Origin: Polyangium sp. 15x6 | Lineage (GTDB): Bacteria > Myxococcota_A > Polyangia > Polyangiales > Polyangiaceae | Reading direction: 5' to 3' | DNA: 64,000 bases | Assembly (NCBI RefSeq): GCF_029960785.1 | Contig: NZ_JASBQE010000015.1 | Coordinates: 112,718 to 176,717, forward strand | Shown here: in pieces, positions 50,259-59,339 of the stretch | How the letters are laid out: every line of letters begins with the position of its first letter | Numbering within the stretch: the stretch's first letter is position 1 | Notes under the pieces: generated by a model | Told to the model about the DNA's origin: nothing | Databases searched by the model: none | The model's input: the letters and a program-made list of their open reading frames with translations, nothing else | Translations under genes and position numbers: made by a program

Positions 50259-52204
50259 TTCCCCCTCACCCGGCTGTCATCGGCCTCGCGCCGCGTGACT
50301 CCCTCCCGATCGAACAATTCGAGGAGCGGAATCGCCTGCCTCCGCCCGAGGCCCGATAGATCCTTGAAATCGGCGATCGACATGCGGCCGTGTTTGTCGA
50401 GGTGCTCCTTCACCTGGGTCCGCAGCGCGTCGATGTTCGCCCGGAAAAACCAGAGCTCGCCGGCGTGAATGGCGTGCCCCTCGCGCACGAGCTTCGCCAG
50501 GATCGCCTTCACTTCCTTGGGCGAAGCGCCCGAGGCCTCCTTGACGCCGAACTCGGTCAACCCCTTGAGCTGCGCCTTCTCCAGCGCCGTGAGCGCCGCG
50601 CCGAGCGCGCCGAGCGCGCCCGAAGCCGACGCAGCCGTGACCGCCGGCGCGCGCACGACGTCGCCCTCGACGACGATGGGCTCGCCCGCGACGCTGCCGC
50701 TCTTGGAAGCCGCGAGCTTGATGATCTCGTCGGCCGCCTCGGCCCCGGCCCGCGCAGCGAGGCGCGCGCGCAAGGTCTCGAGGACCATGCCACGATCGAG
50801 GGGGTTTTTCTTTTGATGTGCAACGACGAGCCCACGCGCCTCCACGGCGAGCTCGACGAGCGCAGCACGAGGCACCCAGCCAAGGCGCTTGATGCGCGCG
50901 AGCTCGCCCTTGTCGCCGAGCTTGTCCGCCGCGCGTTCGAGCTCGGCCGCAGGCAAGGAGAAGCGCGAGGGCAAGGCGTCGCGCGGGAGCGTGCGCGGCG
51001 AGGTTTCGAGGGCAAGCGCGCGCATGACGGCCTGCGGATCGCGGGAGGCAAAGAGGGCTTCGAGGACGGCGAGGCGCGCAGCGCGGCCGCGCCTGCGCAG
51101 GCTCTGGGGCGGGCGCGCGTCGAGGACTTCGCCGCCGCCGAGCACGGCGCCCGCAGGGCCGTCGACGTCGGAGCCGCGAAGGACGAACCTGTCGCCGCCG
51201 ACGACGGCGAGCGCGTCGGCGAGGCGCAAACGAGCGAGGCGGCGGCCGTCCTCGAGCGGTTCGCCGAGGAGATCGAGCTTGCCCGAGGAGCGCGCGGTGC
51301 CGATGTACACGGAGACGCTCATGCCGCCGCGCACGGGGGCCGTGGCGCGGAGCGAGACGTCGATGCGGCGCGTGGGGACGACGCTGGGATCGTCGGTGAC
51401 GAGGTCGCCGCGGTGCACGGATTCGAGCGGCAATCCCGCGAGGTTCAAGGCGAGGCGGGTCGGGGCCTCGGCGAGGTCGACGGAGCGATCGTGGACGTGG
51501 AGGCCGCGCGCGCTCGTCTTGTGGACTTCGCCCTCGGCGCTGCGCTCGCCCGCGCGGCCAGTGCCGACGACGAAGAGGGGCGCGCCGAGCGGGATCTTGC
51601 CTTCGACGAGGGTGCCCGTGACGACGGTGCCAGCGCCGCGCACGGAGAAGACGCGGTCGACGCCGAGGCGCGCGCGCGGCGCGGCGGCAGGCAGCGGGAG
51701 CGCGGTCAAGGCGCGCCTGACAGCGTCGCGTACCGCGTCGAGGCCCTCGCCCGTACGCGCCGAGCAGAGGACGACCTCGGCCTGCATGCGGTCGGCGAGG
51801 AGCTCGACGGCCTCGTCGCCGGCAAGGCGCGCGAGCTCTTCGCCGACGCGATCCATCTTGGTGACGACCACGACGGCGCGGCGAATGCCGAGTAGCTCGC
51901 AGGCGGCGATGTGCTCGCGAGTCTGCGGCATGACGCCCTCGTCCGCGGCGACGACGAGCATCACGACCTCCATGCCGATCGCGCCGGCGATCATGGTGTG
52001 CACGAGGCGGCGGTGGCCCGGGACGTCGATAATGCTTACTTCGATGCCGTCGCCGAGGCTCCACGGCGCGAAGCCGAGCTCGATGGTGATGCCGCGCCGC
52101 TTCTCCTCGGGCAGGCGATCGGTATCGATGCCCGTCAAGGCGCGGACGAGGGTGGTCTTTCCGTGGTCGACGTGACCCGCGGTGCCGAGGACGAAGCGAC
52201 GCAC
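50255..52204 (-). CDS. selB: Selenocysteine-specific elongation factor SelB
   Basis: 649 residues from GTG 52204 ([19 protein letters not shown]). The GTPase domain has [19 protein letters not shown] and TKMD. EF-Tu-like domains II/III follow, and the C-terminal half contains winged-helix segments ([40 protein letters not shown]) that in SelB bind the SECIS hairpin. It delivers selenocysteinyl-tRNA to UGA codons. The frame is open to 52276, which overlaps tRNA-Sec, so GTG 52204 is chosen. tRNA-Sec is divergent 46 nt away. No selA or selD is in the window. Confidence 0.96.
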   Translation of the reverse strand: MRRFVLGTAGHVDHGKTTLVRALTGIDTDRLPEEKRRGITIELGFAPWSLGDGIEVSIIDVPGHRRLVHTMIAGAIGMEVVMLVVAADEGVMPQTREHIAACELLGIRRAVVVVTKMDRVGEELARLAGDEAVELLADRMQAEVVLCSARTGEGLDAVRDAVRRALTALPLPAAAPRARLGVDRVFSVRGAGTVVTGTLVEGKIPLGAPLFVVGTGRAGERSAEGEVHKTSARGLHVHDRSVDLAEAPTRLALNLAGLPLESVHRGDLVTDDPSVVPTRRIDVSLRATAPVRGGMSVSVYIGTARSSGKLDLLGEPLEDGRRLARLRLADALAVVGGDRFVLRGSDVDGPAGAVLGGGEVLDARPPQSLRRRGRAARLAVLEALFASRDPQAVMRALALETSPRTLPRDALPSRFSLPAAELERAADKLGDKGELARIKRLGWVPRAALVELAVEARGLVVAHQKKNPLDRGMVLETLRARLAARAGAEAADEIIKLAASKSGSVAGEPIVVEGDVVRAPAVTAASASGALGALGAALTALEKAQLKGLTEFGVKEASGASPKEVKAILAKLVREGHAIHAGELWFFRANIDALRTQVKEHLDKHGRMSIADFKDLSGLGRRQAIPLLELFDREGVTRREADDSRVRGK

Positions 52205-52250
52205 GGGGCGAGGGTAGCCCTGCGCGAAGAAACCCGCTAGAAGGGCAGGT

Positions 52251-52345
52251 GGAAGCGCGCGGTCGGCTGGTGCCACCCCCGGTCTTCAAAATCGGTGCGG
52301 GGCAGTTCCGCTGTCCTGGGCAGGTTCGATTCCTGTGCGCTTCCG
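52251..52345 (+). tRNA. selC: tRNA-Sec (anticodon TCA)
   Basis: An 8-bp acceptor stem (GGAAGCGC / GCGCTTCC, 52337-52344) and a 95-nt length with a long variable arm are typical of bacterial tRNA-Sec. The anticodon loop CTTCAAA holds TCA at 52286-52288. The T-arm includes GGTTCGATTCC. CCA is not encoded. It lies divergent to selB, so the UGA-decoding machinery is clustered. Confidence 0.95.
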
Positions 52346-52390
52346 TCGTTTTTCAGCGCAGCTGCGCGGAGGGGGCTCCACGGCGTTGCG

Positions 52391-52492
52391 CCGGGGTTTC
52401 ACCCCGGGCCCGAGCAGGGGCTATCCGCCCCTGCACCCGGACCAGCGCAAGCGCTGGACCGTTGGTGCATCGGCCGCGATGCGGCCGATGCA
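52391..52492. repeat. Four-hairpin dispersed element, copy D
   Basis: It is nearly identical to copy A: CCGGGGTTTCACCCCGG (52391-52407), GCAGGGGC/GCCCCTGC with loop TATCC (52414-52434), CCAGCGCAAGCGCTGG (52442-52457) and the 12-bp TGCATCGGCCGC hairpin (52466-52492). The second stem differs from copy A in its outer pair but still pairs. It sits between tRNA-Sec and the convergent activator gene. Confidence 0.85.
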
Positions 52493-52521
52493 AAGGGGAG
52501 TGATTTGCGGGTGGTGGCCGA

Positions 52522-53901
52522 TCAGGCGTCGCCGCCCTCGGTCTTGCCGTGGATGCCGTGCCGTTTGAGGTAGGTGCGGACGTGGGCGCGCTCCATGCCG
52601 GCGCGGCGCGCGATTTCCGAGATGTTGCCCTTCGCTTCGTCGAAGAGCGCCGCGAAGTACTCGCGCTCGAACCGCGCGAGCACGTCGTGCTTGGCCTCCT
52701 GGAAAGCCTTGCCCTTGAACGACGCGCCCGCGCCGGTCGAGACCGGCCCGCCTGCGCTCGACGGCGGCGGGCCCGCGACGTGCGGCTCGTGGATCTCCGT
52801 CAGCGCTCCCAGGTGCGCCGCGACGTCGAGCTCCTCGCCCTCGCCCCCGAGCGCATACGCCACCGCGACCGCGTTCTTCAGCTCGCGCACGTTGCCCGGC
52901 CAGTCGTGGCGCATGAGCCGCTCGAGCGTGGAGTTACTGACCCGATCGAACGAGCCCTCATCGCCGCCGAGATCTCGCAACATGCGGCGCACGAGCACCG
53001 GGATGTCCTCGAGCCGCTGGCGCAGCGCGGGCAGCTCCACGCGCACCTGCGCCACGCGGAAGTAGAGGTCGCTGCGGAAGGCGCCGGTATTCACGGCCCG
53101 CACGAGATCCCGCCGCGTCGCCGCGAGCACACGGACGTCGACGTCGCGGTACGAGGAGCCGCCCACGCTCTTGATGCGGCGCTCCGCGAGCGCGCGGAGT
53201 AGCTTCGGCTGCACCTCGATCGGAAGCTCGCCGAGCTCATCGAGGAAGATCGTACCGCCCTCCGCCTCCACGAACGGCGAGAGGCGCTTGTCGACCGCGC
53301 CCGTGAACGCTCCGCGCTCGTGGCCGAAGAGCGTCGCCTCGGCGAGGCTCGACGGGATCGAGCCGCAGTCGACGACGACGAACGGCTTTTTCGCGCGCGC
53401 GCTCGCCTGGTGGATCGCCTGCGCCACGACCTCCTTGCCCGTGCCCGTCTCGCCCGTGATCAGCACGGTGAGGTCCGTCGGCGCGACCTTGGAGAGTTTT
53501 TCGAAGATGCCGCGCATGCCGGCGCTCTGCGCGACGAGCGGGCCGAAAGCCGGAATCGCGGGCACCGTGATCCGCTCGGGGCGCGCCGGCTCGAACGAGA
53601 GCTCGGTTTCGCCGAGCCGGAGCTTGCACGCGGCGAGCAGGAAGACCTCGCCGACGCGCACGCCGCCCGCGAACGTGCCGTTGCGGCTGCCGAGATCCCG
53701 CACGCGCACGCCCTGCTCGGTGGCCACGAGCTCGGCGTGCACGGCGCTGATCTTCGCGTCGTCGAGCACGATGCTGCACTGGGCGTTGCGGCCGACGATC
53801 ACCGGCTCGGTGCCCACTTCCACCCAGCCCGCTTTGCCGGCCTTGATGCGGCCTCCGCGGACTTCGACCTTGTTTCGTGAAAGGACGGTCGCGTCGTTCA
53901 C
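52522..53901 (-). CDS. FHA-domain sigma-54-dependent transcriptional activator
   Basis: 459 residues. Residues 25-105 form an FHA domain (VIVGRNAQCSIVLDDAKISAVH, RDLGSRNGTF), which binds phosphothreonine. The AAA+ domain (about 110-355) has Walker A GETGTGKE, GAFTGA intact in ERGAFTGAV, and Walker B GGTIFLDEL. A Fis-type HTH lies at the end (NISEIARRAGMERAHVRTYLKRHG). It should activate sigma-54 promoters when its FHA domain binds a phosphoprotein. The Ser/Thr kinase gene 17 nt upstream on the same strand is the obvious partner. Target genes are not visible. Confidence 0.95.
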   Translation of the reverse strand: MNDATVLSRNKVEVRGGRIKAGKAGWVEVGTEPVIVGRNAQCSIVLDDAKISAVHAELVATEQGVRVRDLGSRNGTFAGGVRVGEVFLLAACKLRLGETELSFEPARPERITVPAIPAFGPLVAQSAGMRGIFEKLSKVAPTDLTVLITGETGTGKEVVAQAIHQASARAKKPFVVVDCGSIPSSLAEATLFGHERGAFTGAVDKRLSPFVEAEGGTIFLDELGELPIEVQPKLLRALAERRIKSVGGSSYRDVDVRVLAATRRDLVRAVNTGAFRSDLYFRVAQVRVELPALRQRLEDIPVLVRRMLRDLGGDEGSFDRVSNSTLERLMRHDWPGNVRELKNAVAVAYALGGEGEELDVAAHLGALTEIHEPHVAGPPPSSAGGPVSTGAGASFKGKAFQEAKHDVLARFEREYFAALFDEAKGNISEIARRAGMERAHVRTYLKRHGIHGKTEGGDA

Positions 53902-53917
53902 GGCGTCACCCGATTCG

Positions 53918-55048
53918 TCACCTGCCGGTCCTGCGTCCTCGCCCCGGCTCGAAGGAAACGTCGGGCGCCTGCCCGAGCAGCGGCGTGTCCACCGTCTCCG
54001 TGGGCGGATGATCGACCCACGTGGGCAGATCGTCCTGGCTCCCCGCCGCCTCCGATTCGTCCGCGACCGTCGGCGGATCGGGCGGCGCGAGGTTGAGCGA
54101 CGAGGGCTCCGGCGCCCGCGGCGGCGGCGGCGGCTGGATCGCGCGTCCGCCCGGCGCGAGCGTGCGCCATGCGTCGAGCGCCTCGCGCGCCGAGGCGAAC
54201 CGGTTCTCGCGCTTGCGCTCGAGCGCGCGCTCGAGGAACCGCTCGATCCCCGCGGGCCAGCGGTCGCCGGTCGCCTCGGCCAGGCTCGGCGCTTGTCGTT
54301 CGAGCTTCATCGCCACGAGCAGCGCCGCCGTGGTCCCTTCGAAGGGCAGCCGCCCCGAGAGCGCGCGGAACGCGACCGCGCCGACCGCGTAGATGTCCGC
54401 CCGTTCATCGGCCCGCGCCGCGCCGCGCACCTGCTCGGGGGCCATGTACGCGAACGAGCCCAGCGTCGCGTCGAAGGCCGTGAGCGTAGGCTCGTTCTGC
54501 TCGCCGTCGCCGCGCTTGAGCTTCGAGATGCCGAAGTCGAGGATCTTCGCGCGCTCGGGCCGCTCGGGGTGCGCCGTGCGCTCGAGGAAGATGTTTCCGG
54601 GCTTCAGATCTCGATGGATCACGTCGGCCGCGTGGGCCGCGCCGAGCCCGCAGAGCACGTCCTCGATGATCGGGAAGACCTCGGTGAACGGCAGGTATTG
54701 CTCGCGCTTCAGCCGGTCGGCCAGGCTCTCACCGTCGAGCCGCTCGAAGACCAGCAGATGCGCCCCGTCGGGCGTCTGGCCCACGTCGAGCAGGCTGCAG
54801 ACGTAGGGGCTCTGGATGGCCGAGGCGATCTTGGCCTCGCGCTGGAAGCGCTGCACGAGGTCGGGCTTCACGGCGGCGCGGGCGAGGAGCACCTTGATGG
54901 CCACCTCACGCCCGGTCGTATCGCTGCGAGCAGCCCACACCTCGCCCATACCGCCGCGGCCGAGGAGGCGGGTCACTCGGTAGCCCGCGAGGATGTCGCC
55001 AGGGTGGATCGCCACGGACCGGGGGTTTGGGGGCGAAGCTCGGGTCAT
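53918..55048 (-). CDS. Cytoplasmic Ser/Thr protein kinase
   Basis: About 376 residues. Kinase residues 20-280 contain LGRGGMGEVWAA, REVAIKVLL, VIHRDLKPGNIF, KILDFGISK and SFAYMAPEQV. The C-terminal 80 residues are Pro-rich and disordered, with Thr-rich acidic TWVDHPPTETVDTPL that could be autophosphorylated and bind the FHA domain of the next gene. No membrane segment. ATG 55048 is listed, but a good promoter ends only 3 nt before it, so GTG 55015 could be the start. The kinase-FHA activator pair is a likely two-gene signalling operon. Confidence 0.93.
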   Translation of the reverse strand: MTRASPPNPRSVAIHPGDILAGYRVTRLLGRGGMGEVWAARSDTTGREVAIKVLLARAAVKPDLVQRFQREAKIASAIQSPYVCSLLDVGQTPDGAHLLVFERLDGESLADRLKREQYLPFTEVFPIIEDVLCGLGAAHAADVIHRDLKPGNIFLERTAHPERPERAKILDFGISKLKRGDGEQNEPTLTAFDATLGSFAYMAPEQVRGAARADERADIYAVGAVAFRALSGRLPFEGTTAALLVAMKLERQAPSLAEATGDRWPAGIERFLERALERKRENRFASAREALDAWRTLAPGGRAIQPPPPPRAPEPSSLNLAPPDPPTVADESEAAGSQDDLPTWVDHPPTETVDTPLLGQAPDVSFEPGRGRRTGR

Positions 55049-55051
55049 CCG

Positions 55052-55079
55052 AGCGTAGTCCCCAAGCGTTGACCTGCAA
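55052..55079 (-). promoter_or_regulatory. Promoter of the kinase/FHA-activator operon
   Basis: On the minus strand, TTGCAG, a 16-nt spacer and TACGCT form a sigma-70-like promoter. Transcription would begin near 55045, close to or inside the annotated ATG. Confidence 0.45.
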
Positions 55080-55224
55080 GAAAGACCGTACCAGCGAAGG
55101 CCCGGATATTGGAAGGGAGAAACGCGGCGCTTGTTTCTCGGGAAACGCTTGCTCGCGCGGGCACCGGAAAAGTGTTCGGATCCCCTCGACCCTGCCTTGC
55201 ACTGCCTGTACGCTCCGGCCGGCC

Positions 55225-55614
55225 ATGCCGCGAACCGCCGAGGACGTAGAGAGCTTCCTCCTGCAACTGAACCGCCCCTTCGAGATCGACGGCGGGACTT
55301 ACCTCGTCTCCGCAGGCGCGGAGAAGCCGCCGATCGCGATCCGCGTGGCGCCGCCGATCCTCGCCGTGCGCGTGGCGATCGGCCCGCTGCCGAAGGATCC
55401 CGAGCACCAGAACAAGCTGTTTCGTCGGTTGCTCGAGTACAACGCGACGGACCTGATGCACGCCGCCTACGGCATCGCCGATCACACCGTCGTGCTCTCG
55501 GCCGCGTTGCCCCTCGACAACCTCGACCTCAACGAGCTCGAGGCCACGCTGAGCGACCTCGATCTCGCGTTGGCGCAGCACGTGCCGACGCTCCACGATC
55601 TCGCCACCACCTAG
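55225..55614 (+). CDS. YbjN/CesT-like protein preceding pspA
   Basis: This 129-residue protein has a YbjN or type III chaperone-like alpha/beta fold pattern: VESFLLQLNRPFEIDGGTYL, IAIRVAPPILAVRVAIGPLP and NKLFRRLLEYNATDLMHAAYG. Starting at ATG 55225, it has no signal peptide. A TACGCT box lies 10 nt upstream. It is 46 nt from pspA on the same strand, an arrangement seen in deltaproteobacteria; a membrane-stress accessory role is inferred. The frame is open upstream to 55027, without similarity to anything. Confidence 0.75.
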   Translation: MPRTAEDVESFLLQLNRPFEIDGGTYLVSAGAEKPPIAIRVAPPILAVRVAIGPLPKDPEHQNKLFRRLLEYNATDLMHAAYGIADHTVVLSAALPLDNLDLNELEATLSDLDLALAQHVPTLHDLATT

Positions 55615-55660
55615 CTCACCTAGCTCGCGAGACCAGTTCTCGGACGAGAGGCCAATCGAG

Positions 55661-56488
55661 ATGGGAATTTTCGCGCGACTCGCCACCCTCATCAAGTCGA
55701 ACCTGAACGACCTCATCAGCCGCTCGGAGGACCCCGAGAAGATGCTGAACCAGGTCGTCATCGACATGTCCAACCAGCTCATCGAGGCGAAGAAGCAGGT
55801 GGCCGTCTCGATCGCGGACGAGAAGCGGCTGGCGAAACAAGCCGAGCAAGAGGCCGCGAACGCCGCCGAGTGGGAGCGGCGCGCGATGCTCGCGATCAAG
55901 GCCGGCGACGACAATCTCGCGAAGGAAGCGCTCGCCCGGAAGAAGGAGCACGACCAGCTCCACGCCTCGTTCAAGGATCAGTGGCAGAAGCAGAAGCAAG
56001 CGGTCGAGCAGCTCAAGACCGCGCTGAAGCTCCTGAACAACAAGATCGAGGAGGCCAAGCGCAAGAAGAACGTGCTCATCGCGCGCAAGAAGCGCGCGGA
56101 GGCGCAGAAGGCCATCCAGGAGACGCTGTCCGGCCTGAACAACGCCTCCGCCTTCGAGACGTTCGATCGCATGTCGGCCAAGATCGACCAGATCGAGGCC
56201 GAGGCCGAGGCCGCGGGCGAGATCCAGGAGCAGTACACCGGCGACACGCTCGCGCACCGCTTCGGCCAGCTCGAGGCCACGCAGGGCGCCGAGGACGAGC
56301 TGCTCGCGCTGAAGCGCAAGATGGGCGTCGCGCCGCCCGAGCCGCCGAAGGAGGTCGCCCCCGCGCAGGTGCGCGTCGCGGGCCCGGCCCCCGCCCCGCC
56401 GACGCAGGCCGAGCAAGACGAGCTCGCCGCCGCGCTCGCCGAGCTCGAAGCAGAAGAGCAACGCGAGCAAGCCCGCATGAAGCGCTAG
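55661..56488 (+). CDS. pspA: PspA/IM30-family membrane-stress protein
   Basis: This 275-residue coiled-coil protein begins MGIFARLATLIKSNLNDLISR and has EDPEKMLNQVVIDMSNQLIEA, the canonical opening of PspA/Vipp1. Long helices follow to about residue 190 (AEAQKAIQETLSGLNNASAF). The tail from 215 is Pro/Ala-rich and ends in an acidic helix. The family polymerises on damaged inner membrane and preserves the proton gradient. The 16-nt spacing to the P-type ATPase gene suggests a shared transcript. Confidence 0.93.
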   Translation: MGIFARLATLIKSNLNDLISRSEDPEKMLNQVVIDMSNQLIEAKKQVAVSIADEKRLAKQAEQEAANAAEWERRAMLAIKAGDDNLAKEALARKKEHDQLHASFKDQWQKQKQAVEQLKTALKLLNNKIEEAKRKKNVLIARKKRAEAQKAIQETLSGLNNASAFETFDRMSAKIDQIEAEAEAAGEIQEQYTGDTLAHRFGQLEATQGAEDELLALKRKMGVAPPEPPKEVAPAQVRVAGPAPAPPTQAEQDELAAALAELEAEEQREQARMKR

Positions 56489-56504
56489 TCGAGTAGTACC
56501 TGCC

Positions 56505-59336
56505 ATGAGTGAAGCTGGGACGACGGGCACGGGATCCGTCCGCCCTCCCCCGGAGCAGCGCGCGCCTGCCAGCAAGGCGCAGCCGCCAGCGACCGCGGGG
56601 AAGGACGGGCCCGTTTACACAGAGGACATCGACGCCCTTTTGGGTCGGCTCGGCGCGAGCTCGATCGACGGGCTCGACGAAGCCGAGGCCGCGGCGCGGC
56701 TCGAGAAGTACGGCAAGAATCGGCTCCCCGATCCGCCGCGGAAGAGCACGCTGCGAAGGCTGCTCGAGCAGTTCGCGAACCCGCTCGTCCTGACGCTCCT
56801 CGCCGCCGCCGCGATCGCGGTCGTCGTGGGCTTCACGGACCACGAGGGCGGGTTCCTGAGCCGCTTCGGCGACGCGATCGCGATCCTGCTCATCGTCATC
56901 CTCAACGCGTTCCTCGGCTACTACCAGGAGCGCCGCGCCGAGGCTGCGCTCGACGCCCTGCAGAAGCTCAGCGCGCCGGCTGCGCGCGTGCGTCGCGGCG
57001 GCAAGGTCCGGGTCATCCCGGCCGAGGAGGTGGTCCCGGGTGATCTCCTCGAGCTCGAAGCGGGCGACGCGATCGCGGCCGACGCGCGGCTCGTGCAGAC
57101 GATCGACCTCGCGACCGAAGAGGCGGCGCTGACGGGCGAGAGCACGGCCTCGATGAAGGACGCGCTCTCGCCGGTGGGGGCCGACGCGCCGCTCGGCGAT
57201 CGCGTGAACATGGTCTTCACGGGGACGACGGTCGTGCGCGGCAAGGCGCGCGCCGTCGTCACCACGACGGGCAGCGGCACGGAGCTCGGCCGGATCGGCG
57301 AGATGATCAGCTCCGTCGGCGAGACGAAGACGCCCCTCGAAGAGCGCCTCGAATCGTTCGGCACGACGATCCTGCGTGTCTGCCTCGTGCTCTCGGCCGT
57401 TCTCCTCGGCTGGGGCTTTCTGCGCGGCGGGCGGCCGTGGCACGAGCTCTTGCTCGAAGCCGTGAGCCTCGCGGTCGCCGCGATCCCCGAGGGACTCCCC
57501 GCGATCACCACGATCACGCTCGCGCTCGGCATGCAGCGTATGGCGCGGCGCGGGGCCATCGTGCGCAAGCTGCCGGCGGTCGAGACGCTCGGCGCGGCGA
57601 CGGTCATCGCCTCGGACAAGACCGGCACGCTCACGCAGAACGAGATGACCGTGCGTGTCGTCTACGCGGGCGGCAAGCGCTACCAGGTCACGGGCGAGGG
57701 CTACGATCCGCACGGCGGCTTCCGGCACGAGGGCGAGATCGATCTCGACCTCGACAGGCTCCCGGCGCCGCTCACGTACACGCTCTCGACGGCCGCGCTC
57801 TGCAACAACGCGCACCTCGAGCAGGACAGGGAGACGAAGAAGTGGCGCATCGTCGGGGATCCGACGGAAGGCGCGCTGCTCGCGCTCGCGGCCAAGGGCA
57901 ACCTCGCCCGCGAGTCCGTCGCTCCCTCGCACCAGTTCGTCCACGAGTTGCCCTTCGACAGCGACCGCAAGCGCATGACCGTGATCACGCGCGACAAGAA
58001 CGGCCGCGAGATCGCGCACGTGAAGGGCAGCGTCGACGTGCTGCTCCCGCTCTGCGTCAAGTACGCGAGCGACGACGGCGTGCGTGGCCTGACCGAGGAG
58101 GATCGGCGCACGATCACCCACGTCGCCGAGGAGATGAGCGGGCAGGCGCTGCGCGTGCTCGCGATCTGCCGCCGCGTGCGCAAGGACTCCGCGGAGGACG
58201 GCGACGTCGAGCGAGAGCTCACGTTCCTCGGCCTCGTGGGCATGATGGATCCGCCGCGCGGGGGCGTGAAGGAGGCCGTCGCGACGTGCAAGGCGGCGGG
58301 CATCCGCGCGGTGATGATCACGGGCGATCACAAGCTCACGGCGACGGCGATCGCCAAGGAGATCGGCCTCTGGGACGAAGGCGACGAGGCGATCACGGGC
58401 TCCGAGCTCGCGAAGATGACGGACGAGGAGCTCACGAAGCGCGTCGAGCACCTGCGCGTCTTCGCGCGGACCACGGCCGAGCAGAAGCTCCGCATCGTGC
58501 GGGCGTTCAAGGCCAAGGGGCACGTGGTGGCGATGACGGGCGACGGCGTGAACGACGCGCCGGCGCTGCGCGAGTCGCACATCGGCGTGGCGATGGGCCT
58601 CGGGGGCACGGACGTCGCACGGCAGGCCGCGGACCTCGTGCTCGCGGACGACAACTTCGCCACGATCGTCGAGGCCGTGCGCGAGGGCCGCGCGATCTAC
58701 CGCAACATCCAGAAGTTCATCTTCTTCTTGCTGTCGTCGAACATGGGCCTGCTCGTGGCCGTGTTCGTGGTGTCGTTCTTCGGCAAGTGGCCGCCGCTGA
58801 CGCCGCTCATGATCCTGTGGATCAACCTGGTCACGAACGGCCTGCCGGCCCTGGCGCTGGGCATCGATCCGCCGGATCCGCACCTCATGCGCGAGCCGCC
58901 GCGCGACACGGCCGAGGGCCTGCTGAACCGCCGCGACTACCTCGGAATCCTCTACGTCGGCGGGATCATGGGCGCCGCCGCGGTGGCGCTCTACGTGATG
59001 TCGCCGCAGGACGAGACGGGCCTCTTGCAGACGCGGGCCCTGGCCTTCTCGCTGCTCGCGCTCTCGCCGCTCTTCCACGCGTGGAGCTGCCGGAGCCCGA
59101 TCCTCTCGGCGTTCTCGTCGAAGCCGCTCGTGAGCCTCCCGCTCCTCCTCGCGTGCGCGGCGAGCGCGGCGATCCACCTGGTCGCGATCCTGGTGCCGAG
59201 CCTGCGCCCGGTGTTCCGGACCTACGCGATGTCGCCGAACGAGTGGATGCTCCTCTTGGTGCTGTCCGCGCTCGTGGTGCCGGCCGTGGAGGTCGCCAAG
59301 GCGATCGATCGGGCGATCCGACCGCGAAAGGCCTGA
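56505..59336 (+). CDS. P2-type Ca2+-like cation-transporting P-type ATPase
   Basis: 943 residues with the full P-type plan. The N-terminal cation ATPase domain is followed by an A-domain with LTGEST, the phosphorylation motif SDKTGTLTQNEM (Asp near 372), the nucleotide-binding KGSVDVLLPLC and the hinge MTGDGVNDAPALRESH. About ten transmembrane helices are expected, including PEGLP in M4 (AAIPEGLPAITTI). This pattern places it with the SERCA/PMR1-like P2A group, likely exporting Ca2+ or Mn2+. It follows pspA by 16 nt. Start ATG 56505; the first 45 residues are a flexible Pro-rich extension. Confidence 0.93.
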   Translation: MSEAGTTGTGSVRPPPEQRAPASKAQPPATAGKDGPVYTEDIDALLGRLGASSIDGLDEAEAAARLEKYGKNRLPDPPRKSTLRRLLEQFANPLVLTLLAAAAIAVVVGFTDHEGGFLSRFGDAIAILLIVILNAFLGYYQERRAEAALDALQKLSAPAARVRRGGKVRVIPAEEVVPGDLLELEAGDAIAADARLVQTIDLATEEAALTGESTASMKDALSPVGADAPLGDRVNMVFTGTTVVRGKARAVVTTTGSGTELGRIGEMISSVGETKTPLEERLESFGTTILRVCLVLSAVLLGWGFLRGGRPWHELLLEAVSLAVAAIPEGLPAITTITLALGMQRMARRGAIVRKLPAVETLGAATVIASDKTGTLTQNEMTVRVVYAGGKRYQVTGEGYDPHGGFRHEGEIDLDLDRLPAPLTYTLSTAALCNNAHLEQDRETKKWRIVGDPTEGALLALAAKGNLARESVAPSHQFVHELPFDSDRKRMTVITRDKNGREIAHVKGSVDVLLPLCVKYASDDGVRGLTEEDRRTITHVAEEMSGQALRVLAICRRVRKDSAEDGDVERELTFLGLVGMMDPPRGGVKEAVATCKAAGIRAVMITGDHKLTATAIAKEIGLWDEGDEAITGSELAKMTDEELTKRVEHLRVFARTTAEQKLRIVRAFKAKGHVVAMTGDGVNDAPALRESHIGVAMGLGGTDVARQAADLVLADDNFATIVEAVREGRAIYRNIQKFIFFLLSSNMGLLVAVFVVSFFGKWPPLTPLMILWINLVTNGLPALALGIDPPDPHLMREPPRDTAEGLLNRRDYLGILYVGGIMGAAAVALYVMSPQDETGLLQTRALAFSLLALSPLFHAWSCRSPILSAFSSKPLVSLPLLLACAASAAIHLVAILVPSLRPVFRTYAMSPNEWMLLLVLSALVVPAVEVAKAIDRAIRPRKA

Positions 59337-59339
59337 CCG

